DNA from: a virus
Virus record (IMG/VR): IMGVR_UViG_3300023222_000558
Coordinates: 1 to 39,658 of that record
Reading direction: 5' to 3' (one strand)
DNA length: 39,658 bases
This document shows positions 22,712 to 30,008 of this stretch, one piece after another; within the stretch, counting starts at the first letter, position 1; each line of letters begins with the position of its first letter. A program made the translations under genes and the position numbers. A model generated the notes under the pieces. The model was not told the DNA's origin and made no database searches. It was given only the letters and a program-made list of their open reading frames with translations.

Positions 22712-24706
22712 TCATCTTTGACGGCCTCCTGTACCTCTAAACAATTGAGAATAATTAATACCTGTAGATGATACATTTCCAGGCTTACTTTTATGTGAGA
22801 ATGTTCCTTCAAAAGTTCCTGTATTATTAAAGTAGCCATCAGCTACAAAACAGTGAGCCTGAGATACTACAGCGTCAGCAGGATGAGCATATTTCTTCTT
22901 TGGTGACTCACTCGTTACTAATTTAGATGTAAGGAAATCAGCTTCAATATCTGATCTAGTGATAGAGGTCATATCTTTGATTAGTCCATGAGTGAGGTAT
23001 TGTTGAGCGTAGGGAATAGCTAGTTTTCTTCTACTAAATCTCTCCTGAGTCTCTTTATCTTTGGTGATATATGCAGGATGAGATACTTTCCATTTTACCA
23101 TATCGATATAATCCTCAATTAGATGAGTGTGATCTAATAGTAAATGATGGACGGTTTCAGAGCCTTCGTCGTCGAAATCAGTAGGGATTGAATCTTCTAT
23201 TTTGGTTATTTTTCCTCTAGTCCATGTGCCTATAAAGTGTGAATATCCCAGTCCCTCAACATATTCATTATTTCTAGGATCATGGCCTCCATGGATCATA
23301 GCGTTTACTTGTTTAGTACCAAATCCTAGATCAGCAGCGCCATATTCACAGTGGTATAATCTAAACAATTCCATACAGTGAAAGGCTTCAGACATATCGC
23401 TGGATAGCTCAGGAGATAGCCTCTCCATATATGCCACGAAATACCTGTCTCTATTAGCTGCAAAATTACCATTTTCATCTATGCCTATCCATTTGAGCAT
23501 TATAGTTACTACAGTTTGGCCTTGGCCATCATTACCACTTCCCCAGTCGATACCCATTAGCATTTTAATTCTTCCTGGAAATACAGCGATAAACTCTGCA
23601 ATATCAGCAGGAGAGAAAAATGAGAGATAGGTGTAAGGCTGTAATGTAGCTAAAGCATCAGCTCTAGTGATTGGTTTACGAGGTGCTTTATAGAATAGAG
23701 CGTGGACATGAGCTAGGCACATCAATCTAGGATAGTTTAGCTCCTTGTATTCTATTGATTTATCGACTGGGATATGATATAGATTAACAGCATCAGCTTG
23801 AGATAATGGTACGTGGCAGGCTTTATTTTGAGAGAGGTGATAGCCTGGGAAATCTGCATTTTCAGGAGCTTTCTCAGTCCAATAGCCAGCACATGTTTTT
23901 CCCATGTAGGGAGCATATATCAGACCGTCGAATACTTCTCCATATTTATCCTCATGGATTCCAAATTCTAACTCGCTGCGCCAGCCTTGACCTGGAAATA
24001 CTGTGCCTGCTGAGTCGGTATAATCCTCCTCATTGTTGTAATGCCATTCATTCATTGTAGTATCATTCCATAGCTTTTCTTGCTCAGTACCGTACTCACC
24101 TCCTATTCCTCCATACAGTTCTTTACCTATTTTGAATGACTGTGACTCTTTAGCTTTAGATAATGCGATTAGATCATGGAGCTGAATTTCATCATATATG
24201 GTTAGATCAGGAGACTTTCCTTCAGCTTTACGATAGCCTCCCTCATCTGTGATATTCCAATTAAAAGATCCATTATTCCAGGATATCTTAGTCCGTCTAC
24301 CTGGTAGGCCTGTTTTGGTGCCAAACACACAAGAGCGCAATAAAGGCGACGCCTGTAATATCTCAGCTCTATACTTTTGATCAGCGAATGTAGATAGCTT
24401 ATCCTCATCAGGTGCGATATAGATTGTAGTTGATCTAGCCTTAGTGGTTGATAGATGTGCTGAAGCTAGGCCAAAAAAGGTAGTTTTGAAGAGTTGTCTA
24501 GCAAATTCAATAAATATTCGTGAGGCCTTGGAGTTTATGATATCGAGCCAATACTGATATGGGACATAGGAAAAATCATTATCTATCATATTATTAATGA
24601 TTAGGATAAACCATTCGAGCCTATCTTTAGGCAATACAGGAAAATCAAAGCTTTCAGCTTGGTACTGTTGGAATAGATCATAGCCGTTATCGCTCTTTTG
24701 TCTCAT
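22712..24706 (-). CDS. Terminase large subunit, 664 aa
   Basis: ATPase domain: an atypical Walker A at 67-76 (EFARQLFKTT, where the usual Gly before Lys is Phe) and Walker B at 168-173 (LTIYDE, catalytic Glu173). RNase-H-like nuclease domain: Asp387 in LMGIDWGSG, Asp459 in YGAADLGFG, and a C-terminal acidic region (KYAHPADAVVSQAH). It translocates and cuts DNA into the procapsid through the portal. Start overlaps the upstream mini-gene stop (ATGA). Confidence 0.92.
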   Translation of the reverse strand: MRQKSDNGYDLFQQYQAESFDFPVLPKDRLEWFILIINNMIDNDFSYVPYQYWLDIINSKASRIFIEFARQLFKTTFFGLASAHLSTTKARSTTIYIAPDEDKLSTFADQKYRAEILQASPLLRSCVFGTKTGLPGRRTKISWNNGSFNWNITDEGGYRKAEGKSPDLTIYDEIQLHDLIALSKAKESQSFKIGKELYGGIGGEYGTEQEKLWNDTTMNEWHYNNEEDYTDSAGTVFPGQGWRSELEFGIHEDKYGEVFDGLIYAPYMGKTCAGYWTEKAPENADFPGYHLSQNKACHVPLSQADAVNLYHIPVDKSIEYKELNYPRLMCLAHVHALFYKAPRKPITRADALATLQPYTYLSFFSPADIAEFIAVFPGRIKMLMGIDWGSGNDGQGQTVVTIMLKWIGIDENGNFAANRDRYFVAYMERLSPELSSDMSEAFHCMELFRLYHCEYGAADLGFGTKQVNAMIHGGHDPRNNEYVEGLGYSHFIGTWTRGKITKIEDSIPTDFDDEGSETVHHLLLDHTHLIEDYIDMVKWKVSHPAYITKDKETQERFSRRKLAIPYAQQYLTHGLIKDMTSITRSDIEADFLTSKLVTSESPKKKYAHPADAVVSQAHCFVADGYFNNTGTFEGTFSHKSKPGNVSSTGINYSQLFRGTGGRQR

Positions 24707-24819
24707 CTTCTCTCCCTGTTACGTTTACAGATAGCACAGTAAGGCATTTTATCAGGTTTTAAATCTATTCCACAGCTCCAGCACTTATCAGTCAAAATAG
24801 TTTCGCCTGCTTTACGCAT
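24703..24819 (-). CDS. Zinc-ribbon mini-protein, 38 aa
   Basis: CWSCG and CAICK pairs 15 residues apart, basic C-terminus (KRNRERR). GAGGT lies a few nucleotides upstream of the ATG, and its TGA overlaps the terminase ATG. Third of three mini zinc genes between small and large terminase, so perhaps a packaging cofactor. Confidence 0.65.
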   Translation of the reverse strand: MRKAGETILTDKCWSCGIDLKPDKMPYCAICKRNRERR

Positions 24820-24923
24820 TCTACCTCATGAGCATCTTGTTCTAGCCTAGAGAGGTTTTCGACACTCTGAAGACAGTTACTACAGATATTATCATTTGAG
24901 CGCCATTTTCTCTTAGAGGCCAT
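24792..24923 (-). CDS. Cys/His mini-protein, 43 aa
   Basis: A CSNC pair is followed by His and Cys in 'DAHEVECVKQ', a CxxC-H-C arrangement for zinc, with a basic N-terminus (ASKRKWR). The ATG abuts the preceding stop at 24923. Unrecognised. Confidence 0.6.
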   Translation of the reverse strand: MASKRKWRSNDNICSNCLQSVENLSRLEQDAHEVECVKQAKLF

Positions 24924-25039
24924 TAGGATTTCCTCATTTCAGGCCACGGATCATTAGGACAGTGATCTTTATGTACATGATGATGAAGATCCAAAAAATT
25001 AGAGAATTTTGTAAGGCACCATTCACACTGATTAATCAT
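24923..25039 (-). CDS. Zinc-finger-like mini-protein, 38 aa
   Basis: CEWC at the N-terminus followed by 'LHHHVHKDHC' gives a C2H2-like or C2HC site. The ATG overlaps the stop of the small-terminase candidate (ATGA). A single finger of this size suggests a DNA or protein clamp. Confidence 0.6.
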   Translation of the reverse strand: MINQCEWCLTKFSNFLDLHHHVHKDHCPNDPWPEMRKS

Positions 25040-25599
25040 GTTTCTAGTTCCTTAGGCGTGACTGGAAGTTGTTTAGAGTCTTTACGTTTTCCTCCCTCTA
25101 TTACATTCTCTTTGATAAATTTGTTAAAGGCCATGGCGAGAGGGGTTTTCTCCTGCATTTCTGTGACTATCTGAGTAGCAACGTTTAGAGTCTGTCTAAT
25201 GTGAGATTCTGCATAAGCTAGCTTGCGATCTTTAGGATGAAGCTCACACTGTTTAGATAATTGCATGGCTCTCTTTTCTAGAGCGATAACATTTTTCCAT
25301 TGAATTTTTAGGACATTAACTAAATTTTGTACGTGGCCTGAGCGTGCCTGATATGTGAGATATGCCTCCACTAGACTCGTGGCTTTTTGATCTAACATGT
25401 TAAAAGCTGCCTTAGATGGGATAGCCAGGTGTTTTATGATTTCTTCTTCAGAGTAACCCATACCACGCATAAACTGAAATTTCTCGAATTTGGTCTCTCC
25501 TGGTATTTGGAGCATAAGTTCTTTTGAGGAGGCTCGCTTAGGCATAGGTTTTTGATCTCCTATAGAATCATCTTGAGCGTACAGATTATTAAAAGCCAC
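25036..25599 (-). CDS. Putative terminase small subunit, 187 aa
   Basis: An N-terminal helix-turn-helix-like segment (FMRGMGYSEEEIIKHLAIPSKAAF, residues about 42-66) is followed by a long helical middle (SHIRQTLNVATQIVTEMQEK) suited to oligomerisation. It is the first late gene, upstream of the large terminase, and small terminases recognise the packaging site. The product type is inferred from position and helix-turn-helix. Its late promoter lies about 25 nt upstream, divergent from the early operon. Confidence 0.65.
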   Translation of the reverse strand: MAFNNLYAQDDSIGDQKPMPKRASSKELMLQIPGETKFEKFQFMRGMGYSEEEIIKHLAIPSKAAFNMLDQKATSLVEAYLTYQARSGHVQNLVNVLKIQWKNVIALEKRAMQLSKQCELHPKDRKLAYAESHIRQTLNVATQIVTEMQEKTPLAMAFNKFIKENVIEGGKRKDSKQLPVTPKELET

Positions 25600-25616
25600 T
25601 AATAATTAAGGGCAAT

Positions 25617-25638
25617 TACTATAATAAAAGAATTGATA
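25617..25638 (-). promoter_or_regulatory. Late promoter for the morphogenesis operon
   Basis: The plus-strand ACTATAATAAAAGAATTGATA matches the motif before 8486 and 11216, with two extra A in the middle. The TATA-like core is about 25 nt from the ATG at 25599. Confidence 0.6.
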
Positions 25639-25643
25639 TGGTA

Positions 25644-25665
25644 ATAACAACCCTTAAACATTAAG
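25644..25665 (+). promoter_or_regulatory. Early palindromic promoter element
   Basis: AACAACCCTTAAACATTAAG; centre at 25659 is 24 nt before the TTG at 25683. Six nucleotides from the divergent late promoter, so factors bound here could switch both. Confidence 0.75.
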
Positions 25666-25682
25666 ATTATGATTCTTCAATA

Positions 25683-26009
25683 TTGACTCTAGTTAATTTC
25701 TACGTGACAGGCATAAATTACCAAAACAAACAATGCTTTATCACTCTCCATGAGATTCTAGCTACTGGAAAAAAAGAAAAAATTGTAGATAAGATAAAAT
25801 CACAATTACCCTCATTCCTACAAAGTACAATTCCTAAAGATTTCGAGGATCATTTAGGTCACCAAATTAGTATCTCTACTACTCCTGAAGAATACGAATC
25901 CACAGATATTAAAATAGGCCAGGTAGTAAAGGTTGATATGCCTACGAAGCTCGCAGATATCATATTGATAGAAAAACCATACGAAAAATCAGAAATAAAG
26001 CTAGAATGA
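25683..26009 (+). CDS. Hypothetical early protein, 108 aa
   Basis: The TTG start fits a leaderless transcript from the element 24 nt upstream; GTG at 25704 is an alternative. The sequence has alternating beta strands and helices (YQNKQCFITLHEILATG, KIGQVVKVDM, KLADIILIEKP). It has an Sm/OB-like look but is not recognised. It overlaps the next gene by 4 nt. Confidence 0.6.
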   Translation: MTLVNFYVTGINYQNKQCFITLHEILATGKKEKIVDKIKSQLPSFLQSTIPKDFEDHLGHQISISTTPEEYESTDIKIGQVVKVDMPTKLADIILIEKPYEKSEIKLE

Positions 26010-26197
26010 CCTGTAAAGGAAAATGCAATAGATACATAGCTCCTAAAGTAGCTTTTGCCAAATATTCATTAGGTCAAAAACGCTGTAGTAGATGCGACGT
26101 ATTTCTAATTTGGGAGGGAATCCACTGTCCCTGCTGTGGTTGTATGCTACGACTAAAGCCTAGAAGAAAAGTCCTACCTGAGCCAGTAGTGCAATAA
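26006..26197 (+). CDS. Nitrososphaerota-type double zinc-ribbon protein, 63 aa
   Basis: The N-terminus MTCKGKCNRY, then 'LGQKRCSRCDVFLIWEG', then 'CPCCGCMLRLKPR' is a pattern I know from many small proteins of ammonia-oxidising archaea, with three Cys groups that can hold one or two zinc ions. This is one of the best host markers in the window. It probably binds nucleic acid or a transcription factor. ATGA coupling to the upstream gene. Confidence 0.8.
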   Translation: MTCKGKCNRYIAPKVAFAKYSLGQKRCSRCDVFLIWEGIHCPCCGCMLRLKPRRKVLPEPVVQ

Positions 26198-26250
26198 CCC
26201 TTAAACATTAAGGTTAAATACAAATTTTGTAAGCCACGTTGGAGGTGAAA
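26196..26250 (+). repeat. 55-nt promoter-leader, copy 1
   Basis: Identical to 35696-35750: palindrome (CCCTTAAACATTAAGG), TATA-like TTAAATAC, the small palindrome ACAAATTTTGT, and a Shine-Dalgarno GGAGGTGA 6 nt before the ATG at 26254. The first bases overlap the stop of the upstream gene. Confidence 0.85.
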
Positions 26251-26253
26251 CAA

Positions 26254-26463
26254 ATGAATAGCGCTGATGAAGATCTTATCAAAATTCTCCTGGAGCAATT
26301 AGTAAAATTAGACGCTTCTATAGAATATCTCAACCAACTAAAAACAGATATGCACAATGGAGACGACGTAAAAATAGCAGATATCGAGACTTCACTCAAA
26401 ATCATTATTGAGTCAAAAACATACAAGTTGAAAAGACTGCATGAATTAATATCTAAAAACTAG
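26254..26463 (+). CDS. Helical hypothetical protein, 69 aa
   Basis: The ATG at 26254 follows GGAGGTG by 6 nt; a TTG at 26239 in the same frame lies within the Shine-Dalgarno and is unlikely. The product is two or three helices (DLIKILLEQLVKLDASIEYL, DIETSLKIIIESKTYKLKRL), probably a coiled-coil dimer. Driven by the same promoter-leader as the secreted protein at 35760, so the two should be co-regulated. Confidence 0.7.
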   Translation: MNSADEDLIKILLEQLVKLDASIEYLNQLKTDMHNGDDVKIADIETSLKIIIESKTYKLKRLHELISKN

Positions 26464-26546
26464 AATCCTGAAGCAATTCTATTACACCATTTTTCTTTTT
26501 AAATTTTAATCTTTAAATCTAACATTAACTTATATTAAATCAGTAA

Positions 26547-27518
26547 TTGAAATTGAAGAAAATAATAGTAATTTTGGTATTTCTAGTGATCTTTACTGTT
26601 CCTGTTGTATATGCTCAAGGTACTTCAAATCTGTTTGTTACACTAGATAAAACAGAATATCATTTAGGAGATACACTAAAAATTAGCGGAACTACAAATC
26701 CACATTTTAATGATCATCCTGTTAGAATTTATGTATCTAATGATGATGGCAAATCCATATTAATTTCAAACATATATGCAGACCAAAATGGTAATTTCAC
26801 ACAAAATATTTTGTTAGATATAGATAGTTTTTCATATAAAGAGAATACAATTAAAGTACACTTTAGAGGAGAAGTAACAAATCTAGAGTTTGTTCTTGAT
26901 GAGTCAAATATAGAAGAACCATCATCTAAAACAGAACATGACATAAAGAAATCAAATGGAGGATGCTTTGATTGTGTTCCGCCAACCTTAGGTTATGATA
27001 GACATGGAATTAAAAAAGTAGATAACGGAATTTGCATAAACAAATCCTGCATTGATGGTGGTAAATATCATACATATTTTACACAGAATACTTTTTTGTA
27101 TTATCCAACCACAGTATCTCTAATTTATTATGAAAATTATGGACCACACAATATAAAAATAGTACAGCTTGGTGTTGGGTCTGAACATGGATCTCCAATT
27201 AATAAATCTGAGGCACTCATTGAAGTCTGGCTGAATAGATTTTCAAATGATATGTATAATCCTACAATAAAAGAGGTAAAAATTATAGATCCTGATGGAT
27301 TGTTGTATTTTACCAATATATCAGTCGAAATAGTACCTTGTCTTAGTGGATCTTGTCTGAAGACTGATTTTGTTTTTTCATATACAAAAGTACCAGATAG
27401 TAGCATTCTAGTAACTAATGCAATTGATTGGAATGGAAGTGCAATAAATAATTATATTATGGATGGATTGGATGTAATCTCAACTTCTAAAAGAAATATC
27501 GTTATTCAATTTAGTTGA
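26547..27518 (+). CDS. Secreted beta-sandwich protein of archaeal type, 323 aa
   Basis: A signal peptide (about residues 3-23, KKIIVILVFLVIFTVPVVYA) is followed by 'VTLDKTEYHLGDTLKISGTT', the opening of a beta-sandwich domain widespread in Nitrososphaerota secreted proteins. The C-terminal 200 residues hold several Cys (CFDCVP, CINKSC, CLSGSC) that may form disulfides. The start is TTG at 26547 or 26553; no Shine-Dalgarno, so leaderless. It may alter the host surface, for example to exclude superinfection. Few CTAG sites and the host-like domain suggest acquisition from the host. Confidence 0.7.
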   Translation: MKLKKIIVILVFLVIFTVPVVYAQGTSNLFVTLDKTEYHLGDTLKISGTTNPHFNDHPVRIYVSNDDGKSILISNIYADQNGNFTQNILLDIDSFSYKENTIKVHFRGEVTNLEFVLDESNIEEPSSKTEHDIKKSNGGCFDCVPPTLGYDRHGIKKVDNGICINKSCIDGGKYHTYFTQNTFLYYPTTVSLIYYENYGPHNIKIVQLGVGSEHGSPINKSEALIEVWLNRFSNDMYNPTIKEVKIIDPDGLLYFTNISVEIVPCLSGSCLKTDFVFSYTKVPDSSILVTNAIDWNGSAINNYIMDGLDVISTSKRNIVIQFS

Positions 27519-27526
27519 ACTGTCAA

Positions 27527-27802
27527 TTATAGGATCACCAAATCAGGCTGTTTTGTCTTTATACCATCAACTTTAACCCACCAATGTCTAAAATGATCAT
27601 ACTTGTCATATTGATAATTACATTCTGCAATATCCCAAACCTCATAACCTACCATAACCAATTCATCTATGACATGTTGGCTTTCACCCTCGTAAACCTC
27701 AGCACAATTATTACACCTTTCTTTTCCTAACTCATAATCACATTTTTTTCCATAGATAGTTTCACATTTATTAGTATTAAGTTCAATTATCAAATACTTC
27801 AT
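27527..27802 (-). CDS. Cys-containing hypothetical protein, 91 aa
   Basis: CETIYGKKC followed by CNNC gives four Cys for zinc in the first third; the remainder is acidic and aromatic (YQYDKYDHFRHWWVKVDG). GAAGGA lies a few nucleotides before the ATG, and the gene is 114 nt from the preceding mini-gene, so it may have its own promoter. Convergent with the secreted protein gene. Not recognised. Confidence 0.6.
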   Translation of the reverse strand: MKYLIIELNTNKCETIYGKKCDYELGKERCNNCAEVYEGESQHVIDELVMVGYEVWDIAECNYQYDKYDHFRHWWVKVDGIKTKQPDLVIL

Positions 27803-27916
27803 AATTCCTTCCCATGAACCTCTTTCATATGTAAGATGTATATGGAATTTCTACTAGTCTTAAAGGAGCAACATATACAATGAAATGTTGATTGTTGCCT
27901 AGGAGTGCCTGATTTT

Positions 27917-28039
27917 CTAGTCATCTCTCATCTCCATAAACCGTCTAGCCTCACCACTTTTAACATGAGTGTTCATTATATGATGTCCTAACTGGTCTAA
28001 AATGTTGAATTCTTTATCACAAAAGTTACAGTTATGCAT
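27917..28039 (-). CDS. C2H2-type zinc finger mini-protein, 40 aa
   Basis: CNFCDKEF, then LGHH and NTH: Cys-x2-Cys-x11-His(His)-x5-His, the classical C2H2 finger with Phe and Leu core residues in place. The ATG overlaps the upstream stop by 8 nt. Single C2H2 fingers are known in archaeal viruses as DNA-binding regulators; the role here is inference. Confidence 0.7.
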   Translation of the reverse strand: MHNCNFCDKEFNILDQLGHHIMNTHVKSGEARRFMEMRDD

Positions 28040-28172
28040 TATTCCCCCCATAATGTACATAATCAAATTCTTCAAATTCATATCCATCACAATTTTTACA
28101 AATTCTTGGAACTGACGAATATTGTTTCCTACACCAAGGAGTTTTACAAACGATTGTTTTTATCATTTCCAT
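28032..28172 (-). CDS. Zinc-ribbon mini-protein, 46 aa
   Basis: CKTPWC and CKNC groups 19 residues apart, followed by an acidic tail (DGYEFEEFDYVHYGG). It begins directly at the end of the previous stop (TAAATG). Member of the run of tiny zinc proteins transcribed from about 29.6 kb. Confidence 0.6.
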   Translation of the reverse strand: MEMIKTIVCKTPWCRKQYSSVPRICKNCDGYEFEEFDYVHYGGNNA

Positions 28173-28271
28173 TTAGTAAGGCAACCCCCTTTTATCAGCA
28201 CATCTTTTACAATGACCCCAGTTTCTTTTTAGATGTGTAGACCCACAATAGAAACATTCTTGCTCAGTCAT
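28173..28271 (-). CDS. Zinc-ribbon mini-protein, 32 aa
   Basis: ECFYCGSTH followed by HCKRCADKRG: two Cys pairs with flanking His, basic C-terminus. ATGA overlap with the upstream gene. Only 32 residues, so the zinc site is essentially the whole protein. Confidence 0.65.
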   Translation of the reverse strand: MTEQECFYCGSTHLKRNWGHCKRCADKRGLPY

Positions 28272-28522
28272 TGCTTATCCTCCAATAATGTATATGGCTG
28301 CGATACGATAAAACCTAACATATTCAATAATACAGTCTTACAATCTGGACAACAATGTTCACCGTTAGCTAATCCTGTACAGTAATCTAATTTATGAATA
28401 TTACATTTCATTTCCTCTACATATTCAGGACTTGCACAGTCATCACAAATATCTACCATTCCTCCAAAGAATTCTTTTCTTCTTTGAGAACCACAATCAG
28501 CACAGACTTTAGTCATTTTCAT
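28268..28522 (-). CDS. Double zinc-ribbon protein, 84 aa
   Basis: Two sites: CADCGSQ with CDDC, and a second with CNIHKLDYC and CCPDC. Two ribbons in tandem suggest an adaptor for protein or RNA. The start overlaps the preceding stop by 14 nt. Unrecognised beyond the folds. Confidence 0.65.
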   Translation of the reverse strand: MKMTKVCADCGSQRRKEFFGGMVDICDDCASPEYVEEMKCNIHKLDYCTGLANGEHCCPDCKTVLLNMLGFIVSQPYTLLEDKQ

Positions 28523-28715
28523 CCCTCCCTAAACATTTGTTACAAAAATTAACATCATCAATGACGTTTTTATTAGTTGACATTATCTCTCTTTTCTCTT
28601 CACAAGAAGCACATGTTACTGTGTATCTGGCCCAAGTTTTAAGACTACCATCAAAAACATCGTTAAAAGATTTACCATCAACCAAATTATAGAGTTTTTT
28701 TGTGAATTCAGTCAT
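28509..28715 (-). CDS. Zinc-ribbon protein, 68 aa
   Basis: A helical N-terminal half (FTKKLYNLVDGKSFNDVF) precedes a ribbon with CASC and CNKC separated by about 20 residues. Overlap of 8 nt with the upstream gene and 14 nt with the downstream gene shows a tight operon. Function unknown. Confidence 0.65.
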   Translation of the reverse strand: MTEFTKKLYNLVDGKSFNDVFDGSLKTWARYTVTCASCEEKREIMSTNKNVIDDVNFCNKCLGRDEND

Positions 28716-29133
28716 TATTTCTCTCCAAATAAATTATAGTCTTTATCTTTGCATACTCAGTTAGTTGATTATAGTCATCAGTTTCACAGTCAATTAGTCT
28801 AGGCTCAATACCAACTATGTGAAAACCTGATTTTTCAATTCCCTGAACTTGTCTAATTGTTAATCTAAAATCTTTGGCATAATGAATAATGTATACTTTG
28901 GATGTTTTAGTTTGTTCATCATATGTTACCCCATACTTTCTATTAGGAAATAACAACTCAACATCATGTTCTAGTGTTATAACATCACAATTCCAAATTC
29001 TAACATCGCAATTAGGATGTTGCATACAAGAAGCACATTTACAATCTATCATTTCTTCTTCTCCTGAAATGCTATCAAAGGCATCAAATGACTTGAAAAC
29101 AAAACAACGTCTGGAGGTATTTAATTTCCTCAT
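28708..29133 (-). CDS. Cys-rich hypothetical protein, 141 aa
   Basis: A Cys cluster (CKCASCMQHPNC, then NCD) lies at about residues 30-52; the rest is an alpha/beta domain (KVYIIHYAKDFRLTIRQVQG, FHIVGIEPRLIDCE). An internal ATG at 29052 has GGAGAAG upstream and could be the true start, placing the Cys cluster at the N-terminus. Not recognised. Confidence 0.55.
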   Translation of the reverse strand: MRKLNTSRRCFVFKSFDAFDSISGEEEMIDCKCASCMQHPNCDVRIWNCDVITLEHDVELLFPNRKYGVTYDEQTKTSKVYIIHYAKDFRLTIRQVQGIEKSGFHIVGIEPRLIDCETDDYNQLTEYAKIKTIIYLERNND

Positions 29134-29163
29134 CTAGCCTCTGATAACTATAATGTTTATTCA

Positions 29164-29358
29164 TTATTTACTCCGAAGTTTTACAAGATATTTTTTTCGT
29201 GCTGTGATTTGTTTAGGTGTTCTATTAGCATATCTTATTCTTTGTGCTTTAGCTATCTCTTCTAAATGCTCGTGGGAATATTTCTTGGCATATTTGAGTT
29301 GTTTCACTCGAAAGACGGTATCTGTTCTATACCTCTTTTGCATGTATGTTTCAGTCAT
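29164..29358 (-). CDS. Small basic protein, 64 aa
   Basis: Very Lys/Arg/Tyr-rich and helical (KQLKYAKKYSHEHLEEIAKA, NRTPKQITARKKYLVKLRSK), net strongly positive. Repeats of a Y-A/R-K pattern resemble small nucleic-acid-binding proteins. ATGA-like overlap with the upstream mini-gene. Confidence 0.6.
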   Translation of the reverse strand: MTETYMQKRYRTDTVFRVKQLKYAKKYSHEHLEEIAKAQRIRYANRTPKQITARKKYLVKLRSK

Positions 29359-29476
29359 TTCTCAATCCTTCAGTTATTAAACGATCAAAAATAGCTTTAA
29401 TTTCAACAGCTTGCTTAGGTGTAATTCCTCTCAAATGATCATCTAAATATTTCTCTATTACTTTTACATTATTCAT
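29351..29476 (-). CDS. Helical mini-protein, 41 aa
   Basis: MNNVKVIEKYLDDHLRGITP followed by KQAVEIKAIFDRLITEGL: two helices. Start and stop both overlap neighbours (ATGA and 8 nt), which supports expression although it is short. Unrecognised. Confidence 0.6.
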   Translation of the reverse strand: MNNVKVIEKYLDDHLRGITPKQAVEIKAIFDRLITEGLRND

Positions 29477-29595
29477 AAGGCATCAATCTCCTTTAACACA
29501 GTAATAATCTCACCAATCTTATCATACTCCTCCCAGTCACCAACGTATAGATCTTGTTTTCTCTCTAACTCTATGATCTTCTCTTGGAGATTCAT
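29473..29595 (-). CDS. Helical mini-protein, 40 aa, first gene of its operon
   Basis: MNLQEKIIELERKQDLYVGD, then an amphipathic helix. The ATG lies 27 nt from the centre of the palindromic element at 29614-29630, the leaderless spacing used by the other early operons. Coiled-coil type; function unknown. Confidence 0.6.
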   Translation of the reverse strand: MNLQEKIIELERKQDLYVGDWEEYDKIGEIITVLKEIDAL

Positions 29596-29613
29596 TATAC
29601 TAGATATGAGAAT

Positions 29614-29641
29614 CCCTTAACGTATAAGGGTTATGGTGTCT
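29614..29641 (-). promoter_or_regulatory. Early palindromic promoter element (TACGT variant)
   Basis: The minus strand CCCTTATACGTTAAGGG is shared, with flanks totalling 28 nt, with 36588-36615 on the plus strand. It overlaps the stop codon of the upstream gene. Confidence 0.75.
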
Positions 29642-29900
29642 TTATAATCAAATTTTTAATCTTGATTTTCCATTGGCGCTGCTCTTCCTCAGTCATAATT
29701 AACTGACCATACGATAAATTTCGAGCTTTACGATATTTCCCATAAGATACAATATCTTCTAATAAATTATCTATGAGCACCTCTAGAATCTTCTTAGGCT
29801 CATTAGTGTGAAATGCCTGCATAAATGTTCTATCAATATTGGCTTTCTTCACTATAAGATCTATTAGAACAACCATAGATTCTTGATTAAGATCCTTCAT
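29631..29900 (-). CDS. Helical hypothetical protein, 89 aa
   Basis: All-helical (MVVLIDLIVKKANIDRTFMQ, ILEVLIDNLLEDIVSYGKYR, EEEQRQWKIKIKNLIIK). GAGGA stands immediately before the ATG, and the start overlaps the preceding gene by 14 nt. The stop falls in the next promoter element. Not recognised. Confidence 0.6.
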   Translation of the reverse strand: MKDLNQESMVVLIDLIVKKANIDRTFMQAFHTNEPKKILEVLIDNLLEDIVSYGKYRKARNLSYGQLIMTEEEQRQWKIKIKNLIIKTP

Positions 29901-29991
29901 TCCTCATCCCTTTTACTGTATTACCAAATAATATCCACTGGATACTTTCACTAGGCACAAGTCTCTCTATCTCATCCAAAGTATATTCCAT
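29887..29991 (-). CDS. Mini-protein, 34 aa
   Basis: The ATG at 29991 sits 23 nt from the centre of the element at 30011-30030, the same spacing as in the other early operons, so I prefer it to an in-frame ATG at 30009 that would lie inside the promoter. The product (MEYTLDEIERLVPSESIQWI) is acidic and helical. Function unknown. Confidence 0.5.
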   Translation of the reverse strand: MEYTLDEIERLVPSESIQWILFGNTVKGMRNEGS

Positions 29992-30008
29992 AGTAGAGAG
30001 TAAATCCA

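Noticed and set aside
29086-29166. 26-codon ORF (MNKHYSYQRLDEE...) overlapping the start of the 28708-29133 gene
   Set aside because: Short, no conserved motif, overlaps a longer frame; kept only as a reason to doubt that gene's start.
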